Source of the DNA: Actinidia chinensis | Taxonomy: Eukaryota; Streptophyta; Magnoliopsida; Ericales; Actinidiaceae | Assembly (NCBI GenBank): GCA_009663005.1 | Contig: CM018907.1 | Coordinates: 11,000,369 to 11,010,368, forward strand | Length of the DNA stretch: 10,000 bases | Reading direction: 5' to 3' | Part shown: one piece after another, positions 1 through 7,680 of the stretch | How the letters are laid out: each line of letters begins with the position of its first letter | Numbering within the stretch: the stretch's first letter is position 1 | Position numbers and translations under genes: made by a program | Notes under the pieces: model-generated | Seen by the model: only the letters and a program-made list of their open reading frames with translations | Database searches by the model: none | Told to the model about the DNA's origin: nothing

Positions 1-420
1 TATTTTTTAAGAGCTGGAGTCTAAAATAAAAGAATTCATAAATTTTTTTTTAAAAAAAATAAAGACAAAAAACATAAAAAAAAAGTTTATCTTAAAAGTG
101 ATGGTTTTAGCTTTTAATACACTTTTTTCAGATAGGATAAAAAAAAATTCATCAATTTTAGACTATTTTCATCAAAAGAAATTCAAAAAGTATAAAATTG
201 TGATCATGCAAAAAAAAAATCATTAAAAAAAAAAAGCGAAACCAAAAGCACTTAAAAATAATTCAATTAAACTTAAACTATAAAACTCAATTTCCACCTC
301 TCTTCTCGATTTATCTCATTTAACCTACTAAATAACTTATTATCTCTTTTATCAAGTATTTTTTTTGCTTTTGTACATTCTTTCAAATTAGATAAAAAAT
401 AATATTTGTTGAGGTAAAAA
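1..420. other. AT-rich unassigned DNA
   Basis: This stretch is made largely of A and T runs, with no sustained open frame on either strand and no motif I recognise. It lies outside the retrotransposon and looks like ordinary plant intergenic sequence. I see no terminal repeats or RNA gene in it. Confidence 0.6.
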
Positions 421-652
421 AACTAGGACGAACAACAACAGCAGAATTGATCAAGGCGGCGACCTCGGTTACCTGACAGGCGAGAAAAAACATTACTGAT
501 GGGGTGAAGTCAGTCACACACACATCGGCGTAGCAATGAGATCGTAAGAGATAGATCTACTAGACAAAACACAGCAGAGAAGTAGATAGCAATATCTTAA
601 GATTTGCGATTGCATCCCCTCTTTTGGGAGAAGTATGGAGTAATTTTATAGA
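421..652. other. GC-balanced stretch flanking the 3' LTR, unassigned
   Basis: Base composition changes sharply near 421, from very AT-rich to mixed sequence with several CG dinucleotides, and runs up to the outer edge of the 3' LTR at 653. A plus-strand frame is open from 564 to a TAG at 720-722, so it crosses the LTR edge. It has no recognisable domain and is probably chance. On the minus strand a pyrimidine-rich tract ending in CAG near 470-490 resembles a splice acceptor, but no exon can be supported. It may be old genic or low-copy DNA, or part of another degraded repeat. Confidence 0.35.
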
Positions 653-1021
653 TGAAGATTTTGTGGAAAACGATGTGGTTTTTCCTTCATATAAACAGAA
701 AGTTTCAAATAAAGAATTGTAGAATTCTTTAAAAACACATAAAAAGAAGAAGAAAGAACATAACGTAAATAATGCAACTTACAGAATTAATACGGAAAAA
801 GAATTTGATAGGCTGAGGCCTGAATTAATTTCAGTGTCCTTAAGTCGTTGAAGACCCGCACTTGGTCTCAAGGAATATGCCGTACGACTCCCATGGATAC
901 AGCAGCTTCGATCTTCGGATAGTAGTACTCCAATGCAGAAGATCACGGCGGACATTTCAAGTGTTTTCTTCTCTCTAAAAAATGTATAACAAGGCAGAAT
1001 GATGTTTGCACAACATTCAAT

Positions 1022-1038
1022 CTCTATTTTTTAATCAT
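1022..1038 (-). promoter_or_regulatory. TATA-like site in the 3' LTR
   Basis: On the minus strand this reads as an AT-rich box followed by ATAGAG, resembling the TATAAATAGAG form seen in plant promoters. It lies inside the LTR, downstream (in element sense) of the paired hairpin repeats, and is matched at 7035-7050 in the other LTR. The consensus is imperfect, so this is a candidate core promoter only. Confidence 0.35.
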
Positions 1039-1082
1039 CTTAAAAATAATGAATGATCATGAGTTTAAATAGAAGTTATTGC

Positions 1083-1133
1083 CAACTCTTAGAAGAGCAG
1101 GTACCTTTTGATGTCACACCTCTAGAAGAGGCA
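1083..1133 (-). repeat. Paired hairpin-type direct repeats in the 3' LTR U3
   Basis: Two similar 17-bp units, caactcttagaagagca (1083-1099) and cacctctagaagaggca (1117-1133), lie 34 bp apart. The second is nearly palindromic, with CCTCT and AGAGG arms. The same arrangement occurs at 7092-7147 in the other LTR. Repeated short boxes in U3 act as enhancers in some plant copia elements such as Tnt1; that role here is inference from position and repetition. Confidence 0.6.
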
Positions 1134-1282
1134 AATAAGATCATCATACAGAAGCACCATTTGGCATATTCTTAAATATTGTGACCATTGCATAAGGAAA
1201 GAAAAATTCAGCGAAAGAAAGTAATTTCATTTTGATAATTGAGAAACAATTTCCATTCAAATTGACCACCCAAATTCTAACA

Positions 1283-1293
1283 ATCCCCCACAT
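1283..1293 (-). promoter_or_regulatory. Polypurine tract for plus-strand priming
   Basis: On the minus strand the bases directly before the 3' LTR read ATGTGGGGGAT, followed at once by TGTTAG. A G-rich tract touching the 3' LTR is the standard site where the reverse transcriptase starts its second DNA strand. Its position shows that the element reads on the minus strand and that 653-1282 is the 3' LTR. Confidence 0.85.
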
Positions 1294-1868
1294 GAATAGA
1301 TTGATTGGGTTACAGATGCAATGAAATGGGCACATCCATAGAGAGAGAGAAATAGACGAATTATCGCACAGGAGAGGTAGCTTTCGGCCTTGAAACCTTC
1401 CTTAGTGACATACTACGGATTACTCGCCAAACAGTGGAACTGGCCGCCCTTGAACTGCCAGCTTGAGTGTAAAACCAAAGTACAAACAATCTGCACACGA
1501 TACCCTCTGAACACTTTTGTTTCTCATGGTGTTTCATTTTGGCCCTGAACAACACCTGGATTTCAGAGGCTCTAGACAATTCAGCCAAAATTCTCATAGG
1601 AACGGCCCCAATCCCCACTCACATAGGTGACATCTGTTAAGAGTACTCTGCCATACCCCACTTAAATATTTTAAGATACAAGTGTCATTAAAAGTTATAC
1701 TTAGCCTAATTGCTCATACAGACAGCACTGTGTTACTCTAGGAACAGGTAGGTCAAAAGAAGGTTTTACTCTTTTCGAACAATATGCTTATACCACTGAG
1801 TAAACCCATTGTTTAAGTTGTTCCCTTTGAAACCTAGATCTGGGATCTCCAGTCCAACTAGGTTGGGT
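1294..1868 (-). other. 3' untranslated region of the copia element
   Basis: This lies between the polyprotein stop codon (1869-1871) and the purine tract. It is less AT-rich than the rest of the element. One minus-strand frame is open from 1618 down to 1361 (85 codons), but it matches no protein I recognise and probably reflects composition. From memory, plant copia elements of related type carry similar noncoding blocks here (CCTATGTGAG near 1618-1627, and the CTGGAGATCCCAGATCTAGG stretch near 1836-1855). A short GA-rich repeat lies at 1339-1350. Confidence 0.6.
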
Positions 1869-2409
1869 TCAAATATGGCACTCTTGACTAGAGCTTAATC
1901 CAATTCCCCTCGAAGATTGATAAACTTGCCTCTAGAATAACCTTTTGTAAGGGATTCGCAATGTTATCCTAGAGTTACATAATCTCTAGAAAGAACACCA
2001 TTAGAGAGAAGTTGTTTAATGGATTGTGTTGGTTTTTTTTTTTTTTTTTTTTTTTTTCTCTACGACGAATATGTCTATTCGACTTACCAGTATACAAATT
2101 ACTTGTGCCCTTGCAATTGCTGATGGAACATTCACAGTGTATATACACACAGCAGACACAGGTTTGACCATTGGAATATCCCTAAAAATGTCTAATCCAT
2201 TCAGCCTCTTCTCCGGCTTTGTATAGAGCAATAAAACTACATTCCATGAGTAGATATGGCAATGCATTTTGTTAGAGGATTTTCAGGATAATGCAGACTC
2301 CACTTAGTGAAGACATAACCACTTGTGGATTAGAGTCTTTAGAGTCTGAGATCCAATTTGCATACAATATCCATCAAGTACTGGCAGGATATCCAGAATA
2401 AATAATCCA
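1869..2409 (-). pseudogene. pol: copia RNase H domain remnant and polyprotein C-terminus
   Basis: RNase H removes the RNA strand of the RNA-DNA hybrid during reverse transcription. In minus-strand order, pieces of the copia RNase H can be read in shifting frames. These are DGY then ANWISDSKDS near 2338-2375, TSGYVF near 2313-2331, MECSFIALYKAGEEAEWI at 2194-2247, and a block containing PSAIARAQ near 2100-2125. A QLLSNG-like piece follows near 2000-2015, then SSRGIGLSSSQECHI and the stop at 1869-1871. The usual aspartate between DGY and ANW is lost: its codon has one base missing, which also shifts the frame. The glutamate-rich helix EEAEW is kept. A run of 25 T (2033-2057; poly-A in coding sense) interrupts the arginine-rich segment after PSAIARAQ. 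The longest surviving frame is 83 codons (2016-2267). The domain is clearly non-functional. Confidence 0.88.
2033..2057. repeat. T25 homopolymer
   Basis: Twenty-five consecutive T lie inside the RNase H remnant. In coding sense this is poly-A at a point where related elements keep the arginine-rich RRRH-N segment, so the run is an expansion or insertion rather than ancestral coding sequence. Its exact length may be unreliable in an assembly. Confidence 0.9.
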
Positions 2410-3500
2410 TAGTTTTGTGTATATCTAAGATACTTAAAACTCGAATTATTGTCTTTCGATTGATTATCTTAGGATTACTAGTAATCTACTCAATTTATTA
2501 ACCGCATAAGCAATATCAGGTATTGACATTCATTAAGTACATTAGAATGTCTATATCCTTGAGTATAACAATTAAGATACGTTTCTCTAGTATTCTTTGT
2601 TAGATGTAAAGTACATCTACGGAGATGTTGCTTTTCCTTCCCCCCCTTTTTTCACATATCCTTGTCAAATCCTCTAAAATTTTATTCACATGAAGGTGAT
2701 TGTGACAAGAATATCCCTGCAGGGGTTCTTTCGATTTTAATTCCCAGAATTACATCTACAACACCAAGATCTTTCATGTCAATTTTGACATTAAAAGATT
2801 TTAGTAGATGGATCATGTAATTATTACTTCAAATTAATTAAACATATCACCACATACAAAACAATAATGGCATATCCTTTTCAGTATTTTTGACATACAT
2901 GCATTTGTCACATTCATTGATTTGAAATCATTTGAAATCAGGACATTGTCAAATTTTTCGGGCCATTTATTTAGGTGCTTGTTTTAATCCATACCCCCAG
3001 GGGATTTTACCAGTTACACACATTGTTCATTTTCAGGAGCTGTGAAAACCCTGGGTTGCTCCATATAAATTTCTTCTTCCAATTTCCATTTAGGACGGCG
3101 TCTTTACATCCATTGATGAAGTTTCAATTTGTTTATAGCAGAGCAAATGCATTAACAGTCTAATGGATGTAATTCTTGTAAACAGGAGAGTAAGTATCGA
3201 AATAACGAGTCCCTCCTTTTGTCTATAGCCTTGCAATACAAGTCTCAGCCTTGTATTTATCTATAGACTCATTAGATTTAATTCCGTGTGAAAATCCCAC
3301 TTAATCCAGTGGTTTATTCCAGGAAGAAGATCCACCAATTCCCAAATGTTTAATTTTGGAGAATTGATCTATGTACTGTTTACCGTTTTTTCCATTGAGG
3401 CACCTCTGGACAAAGGACATCGCTTCTTTAAAGCTTGCGGCTCACTTTCCATAAGATAAGTTATGAATCTGGACCAAAGGACTAGTAATTTTGGCTCTTT
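2410..3500 (-). pseudogene. pol: copia reverse transcriptase domain remnant
   Basis: This domain copies the element RNA into DNA. Minus-strand pieces in the expected order include FGPD near 3466-3477, a SSPEVPQWKK-like block near 3380-3410, and WELVDLPPG-like residues near 3310-3345. They are followed by SIDKYKA near 3240-3270, FDTYSPV at 3181-3204, MDVK near 3100-3122, EEEIYMEQP at 3052-3080, YGLKQAPK at 2970-2993 and KFDNVLISN near 2925-2960. The catalytic box that normally reads YVDD lies at 2843-2858. It has one base missing, so TATGTGG is followed directly by TGATATG and both the frame and the first aspartate are lost. Past it, DMKDLGVVDVILGIKI-like residues appear near 2730-2790. Further RT pieces lead into a TPDIAYAVNKLSR-like block near 2490-2530. 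Many frameshifts and stops occur throughout. Confidence 0.9.
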
Positions 3501-3559
3501 ACTTTGTCTTATTATTTCCTCTTTACCGGTGATGTGTTTGATTCATCTATCTCCCATGA

Positions 3560-4420
3560 GATCTTTTTGATGAATTCATTTCTAGTACTTCTTTGTAAAG
3601 GGAATACATTCTCAAAAAATATCATTTCTTGACTCTATGATAGTTTTCTCATGTATATCATAATTTCAGATTTGTACTAAAAATCTATATGCACTACTAT
3701 TGTGTGCATATACCAATAAATTACCACAAATTGTCCACCATTTAGGACCAATCCAATTTTTCTTAGAGCAGGTACAATTAACATTAGCAAGGAACCCCCA
3801 CAATTTGAAAGTATTTGAAGGAAGGCTCTATTCCTTTCCATAACTCATAGGGAGTCTATCCAATTGTTTATGGGGTAATCTATTAATATGTGGCGGTTAA
3901 AGACCGAGCTCCACCACAAGTTCGTGGGAAAATCAGAATTTATCAATAAAAAATTCTCATTCTTTAAAGTTCTAATTTTTCTTTCGGCAATTCCATTGAT
4001 TGAGGAGAGGTATGCAGTGGTTGGTGATAATACCATTTTCTGTAAAAATCTTTAATGGTGACTCAATTCACCACCTCTATATTTTAAAGAACTTTAATCT
4101 TTTACTTAATTGATTTTAGTTCGCTTTTGAAAATTTAATTTTTCAATAGTCTCTCTTTACTTTCAGTAAGTAAAGATACAAAAATCTAGTACAATCATCA
4201 TAAAAGGTAAAAATAACTTTTACCGCCTCTTGTTTGTACTAATTTTAAATTACACACATCTGTGTGGATTAACTCCAAAGGTTCTGTCGACCTTTCTATA
4301 GAAAGAAAAGAAGTTTTATATAATTTCGCTTTTACACATGTGACAATTATCACTTTTATCAAAAATTCAATTTTGACAAATTTAATTCATATATAATGTC
4401 AATTTTATTTGACTATAAAT
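3560..4420 (-). pseudogene. pol: copia integrase domain remnant
   Basis: Integrase inserts the element DNA into the host genome. On the minus strand, a CHMC zinc-binding pair lies at 4334-4345, and its upstream histidines are not recognisable. It is followed by [19 protein letters not shown] (about 4243-4300), which carries the first catalytic Asp at 4258-4260, then GGKSYF and DDCTRFLYLYLL. The second catalytic site would be the Asp before RGGE; here it is Tyr (4079-4081). The third residue, Glu, is intact at 3983-3985 in NGIAERKIRTLKNE. After it come a PTNLWW block and SPYELWKGIEPSFKYF (about 3806-3853), typical of the copia integrase C-terminal region. HNSSAYRFLV-like and ESRN...FFEN-like pieces (about 3608-3700) follow. 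The longest open piece is 63 codons (3845-4036). Frameshifts and the lost Asp make it inactive. Confidence 0.9.
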
Positions 4421-6671
4421 ATCAGTCACATATTTTATCTAATAACATAATCAAATCATGCTTTCAATAAAATCTCATGCAATTACTTGATACATGATTA
4501 AAATCGATAAATGACTTATAAATGGATATTTCTTTGCCACATTGAAATCCAAATTCATGAAAATTACTTGTATTTATAATGACAATAAATATTCAAGATA
4601 TTAGAAACTAGATTTTTCCACATGCTAATTTCCAATTTCTTTCTCTCAATACTATTTGGATTTATAATTGCAAGCACATGACAAATAGAATCGTTTTTCA
4701 AAAACCTTCATGTAAGCCAAATCGTGTTTGGGCCTCTCCCCAATTTACAAGTTTTGGCCACATGCACTTCTTTCAACCTTGTTCTCAGCGACTCACAAAC
4801 CAATTGTTGCCATTATTAAAAAAAAAACGTGGTTCACTTTCTGTGTAAACAAGAGCCAGTGTATAAACAGGACCCTCACAACTCTTGTGTTTTTCACACC
4901 CTTTGGCTTTTGTATTAAACCAACCATCACAATTCCTTGGATTTAATAACCCAAAATCACATTTGTAGTTGAAAACAAGAACTACCGCCACCATCAAAAG
5001 TGATAACTTTCATTCTCAACTATGATTTTCTATGCTTAGTGATAAACTGTATATTATTGTCTAGGATATCCGTTGTAGCATAGAATCAAATGCGGTATAC
5101 AAAAGAAAACAAATTACAGGTTGGTACGAACAACATAATTTTCAAATAGTGCGGAACCATAATTTGTCCATATATTTCTTGATGATAAACCCTATTACCA
5201 ATAACAATAAATTATAAGTTTGATTTTTCCCACAACAATACATCAAACCCATTATATCATTCACAAACAGTCACTTATCGGGTTCGTGGCTGAGTTCTAA
5301 CATTGTGAAATTTTGATGTATTCCGCTGGCATCAATTAACCATGGCCACATACCAACTGTCCATTTTATTAAAAAATTAATTTGTGATAGTACCAAAAGT
5401 TGCATATAAAACCAAAAGTCACATTTCTTAATTTAAACCACCCAATGGTCACACATTTTGGTTTAAATTTGTAACTATCAATAACTACTTTTTCAACTAC
5501 CAATTTAAAATTGGTCATATGATAGTAATTATCTGATCTAACAGTGTAGATCAAGCTATCTCACATTTTGAGATATATATTTTCATCCGTATAAAAATAT
5601 TATTCAAAAAATAAAATATAAAAATTTAATCTTATCCATGCATTGCATACATAAAATTTACTAATTTCAAAACATGATTAAAAATGTCAGGACTATCGCA
5701 ATCAGTGTCAGAATTTTTATTTAAATGGTATCAAGCACAAACATGCACAATTCTCAATGGACCCAAGTTATCCAATAATATACAGATGATATAAGTTACA
5801 TGCTTTATTCTTCCTTTGTTTTCAATTAACTAATCTTGCAATAGATTCACAGGATTATGTAACACTCCTACATTTATACTCATATCAAACTATGTTCAAA
5901 ATTGCATTAATTGAACAAGTACTCACAATATGTTAAAAAAAAAATGCTCAACAAATTTCAAATCAACCCCTGCCCACCATTTCTAGAAAAATAGAAAACA
6001 ATTCAAATGTTTTCTTAGATAACGGTCAAAGGAGTTAATTGCAGGATTTCGTGAAACAAGGCGTCACTCCGCCTATCCAAAATGATAACTAATTGATTTA
6101 TCCACTGTAAGTCAATCATGAATTCTGTTTTAATGGCAGATCCATGTTTTGGGTTACAAAAAATAATAATCCATCCCATACAACACCCTTCCATCCACTC
6201 AACGGATGCAGACCTGAAAGTTGATCAAGATTCATGAATAGAAATGAATATTGTATATTGCATAGATTTTTCAAACGATTTCAAATGAGGATTCCAGCCA
6301 CGTCAAAATTTCAAAATGGATGTTCAAAGAGACCGGAAAGTAGATAGCCTTTCTGTGTTTCAACTATATAGAACACACAATTCTACTATTGGTTTCAAAT
6401 TAACCAGGCCCCCACCTTCAAAAAAAAACACATACTTTTGTGCGCATACTTGCCACGAATCATTAAACACAATTCATCAAATTACAAAACTTTGTATCAC
6501 TATGACATATCCAAATAACTTGTAATTTCGAAAATCCACGTGCAGTACAATTATTCAAATATCAGTAATAGAATGTAATCAAGTTGCCACAGAAAATAAA
6601 ATAAAACCTTTTAGCGCTATAAGAATAGAAATTTTCTGATTTTGAAAAAACAAAGATAAAAGTCAACGGAC
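4421..6671 (-). other. Leader region of the copia element; gag and protease not recognisable
   Basis: About 2.25 kb separates the integrase remnant from the 5' LTR. In an intact copia element this interval would hold the primer-binding site, a leader, gag with a CCHC zinc knuckle, and protease. I read both strands and found no CCHC knuckle, protease active site or gag-like helix block. The open frames here are at most 72 codons and unconvincing. Bases next to the 5' LTR (minus-strand GTCCGTTGACTTTTATC) do not resemble the Met-tRNA primer site TGGTATCAGAGC. Degenerate GTGACTTTTGG-like repeats occur at 4919-4967 and 5391-5460. Either gag-protease was deleted and replaced, or it has decayed beyond recognition. 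Confidence 0.55.
4919..5470 (-). repeat. Degenerate GTGACTTTTGG-type repeats in the leader
   Basis: On the minus strand several similar short units recur: AAATGTGATTTTGGG (around 4950-4966), AATTGTGATGGTTGGTTTAA (4915-4934), AAATGTGACTTTTGGTTTTA (around 5408-5427), GCAACTTTTGG (5393-5403) and TGTGTGACCATTGGGTGGTT (around 5446-5465). They share a GTGA-pyrimidine-TTGG core followed by a T- and A-rich tail. They may be the remains of a tandem array in the untranslated leader. The similarity is loose and AT-rich bias could explain part of it. Confidence 0.35.
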
Positions 6672-7034
6672 TGAAGATTGTGGAAAAGATTGTTGGTTTT
6701 TCTTTAATATAAACAGAAAGTTTCAAATACGAATTGTAGAATTCTTTAAACACATAAAAAGAAGAAGAAAGAAACCATCAATGTAAATAATGCAACTTAC
6801 AGAATTAATAAGAACGACTTTGATATGGATGAGGCCTGAATTAAAATTCAGTGTCCTTAAGTCGTTGAGACCCGCATGGTACTCACGGAATATTGCCGTA
6901 CGACTCCCAGGATACACAGTTCGATCTTCGGATAGTAGTACTCCAAATCAGAAGATCACGGCGGACATTTAGTGTTTTCTCTCTCTTAAAAAATGTATAC
7001 AATGCAGAATGATGTTATGCCTAACACTTTCCAT

Positions 7035-7050
7035 CTCTATTTTTAATCAT
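7035..7050 (-). promoter_or_regulatory. TATA-like site in the 5' LTR
   Basis: The minus strand reads ATGATTAAAAATAGAG, close to the plant TATAAATAGAG form, and the equivalent site is kept at 1022-1038. It lies about 45 bases downstream, in element sense, of the paired hairpin repeats, as expected for a core promoter following an enhancer. An alternative AT-rich box is the TTATTTAAGG nearby at 7052-7061. Confidence 0.4.
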
Positions 7051-7091
7051 CCTTAAATAATGAATGATCATGAGTTTAAAAGAAGTTATTG

Positions 7092-7147
7092 CACCTCTTA
7101 AGAAGAGGCATGGTACCTTTTGGATGGTACACCTTTAGAAGAGGCAT
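7092..7147 (-). repeat. Paired hairpin-type direct repeats in the 5' LTR U3
   Basis: The units cacctcttaagaagaggcat (7092-7111) and cacctttagaagaggcat (7130-7147) are direct repeats 38 bp apart. The first has perfect CCTCTT and AAGAGG arms around a 3-base centre. GGTACC lies at 7112-7117 and GGTAC at 7126-7130, extending the repeated unit. The pair is conserved in the 3' LTR despite heavy divergence around it. A role as enhancer or protein-binding boxes is inferred from their place upstream of the TATA-like site. Confidence 0.65.
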
Positions 7148-7301
7148 AAGAATCCATTCATCCAGAAAGCACCATTTGAGCATATTTCTTAAATATTGTG
7201 ACCAATTTGCCTAAGCGAAAGAAAAATTCAGGAAAGAAGTGAATTTCCTTTTGTAATTTGAGAAACAATTTCTCATTCAAATTGGACCCCCAATTCTAAC
7301 A

Positions 7302-7680
7302 GATTTCACAAAACGTGTAATTAGATCACAAACGCAAGATCGAGCAACCATGTAAGCAAGTCATGGCGGGGATAGCAGCATAATGGGTGGAGTTTGCCAT
7401 GTGGAGTGGTAATGCACAAAAACCATAGGAGCTATTAAGGTGGAGATGGAGGTCAATCACGTTAATATCAGTTTGGAGATGTTGATGACATAAACTACCA
7501 AAACACCATGAACTGGCACCATTGAGAGGTTGGGACAAAGAATATAGGCGACGTAAGGCAATTTGGCATGCTTAGAGACATTGACGAGCTGACCTTCCCA
7601 GACTTTGGCGATGAGACTAGCTCATGAACAATATGGTGACATGGTTACGCAGGGTGGGTCATATCTTCCTCTGGAGTTAA
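7302..7680. other. GC-balanced stretch flanking the 5' LTR, unassigned
   Basis: The DNA just outside the 5' LTR is richer in G and C than its surroundings, up to a switch to AT-rich sequence near 7680. A minus-strand frame of 70 codons (7326-7538) starts with Met but matches nothing I recognise. Neither strand gives a longer recognisable protein. It may be a gene fragment or another old repeat. It has no visible similarity to 421-652, so I cannot show that the two flanks belong to one interrupted gene. Confidence 0.35.

Larger units (their letters stand above)
653..1282 (-). repeat. 3' LTR of the copia element
   Basis: This 630-bp repeat is collinear with 6672-7301 over its whole length. It starts on the minus strand with TGTTAGAATT (1282 downward) and ends with CTTCA at 653. 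Long shared words include the blocks around the cttcggatagtagtactcc motif (about 912-930) and aatgaatgatcatgagttta (1048-1067). By eye the two LTRs are roughly 80-85% identical, with many one- and two-base indels. The inner edge is fixed by the purine tract at 1283-1293, which marks this copy as the 3' LTR. The outer edge is set only by where similarity to the other copy stops. Confidence 0.9.
653..7301 (-). mobile_element. Decayed Ty1/copia LTR retrotransposon, near full length
   Basis: Two 630-bp direct repeats with TG...CA ends bound about 5.4 kb of internal sequence. On the minus strand the internal region holds, in copia order, an integrase CxxC and core, the integrase C-terminal YELWKG block, reverse transcriptase, RNase H, a 3' untranslated block and a purine tract touching the 3' LTR. 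INT placed before RT and RNase H separates copia from gypsy elements. All coding parts carry frameshifts and stops, and gag and protease are not recognisable. No 5-bp target-site duplication is visible: the flanks are ATAGA at 648-652 and GATTT at 7302-7306. The expected Met-tRNA primer-binding site beside the 5' LTR is also missing. The element is non-autonomous and old. I do not assign a lineage within copia. Confidence 0.93.
6672..7301 (-). repeat. 5' LTR of the copia element
   Basis: This 630-bp repeat is collinear with 653-1282. On the minus strand it begins TGTTAGAATT at 7301 and ends CTTCA at 6672. It should carry the promoter (U3), the transcript start and U5. U3-side features are the paired hairpin repeats at 7092-7147 and a TATA-like site at 7035-7050, both shared with the other LTR. 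The pyrimidine-rich stretch near 6756-6773 would lie in U5. The many small differences from the 3' LTR show that the two have diverged for a long time since insertion, when LTRs are identical. Confidence 0.9.

Noticed and set aside
1361..1618. 85-codon minus-strand open frame between pol and the 3' LTR
   Set aside because: It follows the polyprotein stop in the element's noncoding 3' region and resembles no protein I know; considered as an extra gene but not supportable.
2921..2940. Tandem 10-bp repeat tttgaaatca
   Set aside because: In minus-strand sense it matches the ancestral RT reading (ISNDFKS), so it need not be a duplication.
4785..4997. 70-codon minus-strand frame with several Cys, considered as a gag zinc knuckle
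   Set aside because: The cysteine and histidine spacing does not fit CX2CX4HX4C, and the frame overlaps the degenerate leader repeats.
5725..5737. TGGTATCAAGCAC on the plus strand resembles a copia Met-tRNA primer-binding site
   Set aside because: It is on the opposite strand to the element, has no LTR beside it, and differs from the usual site after the first eight bases. Chance match is more likely.
6060..6075. Small inverted repeat AGGCG...CGCCT
   Set aside because: Only 5-bp arms with no following T run or other context; too weak to call a terminator or structured RNA.
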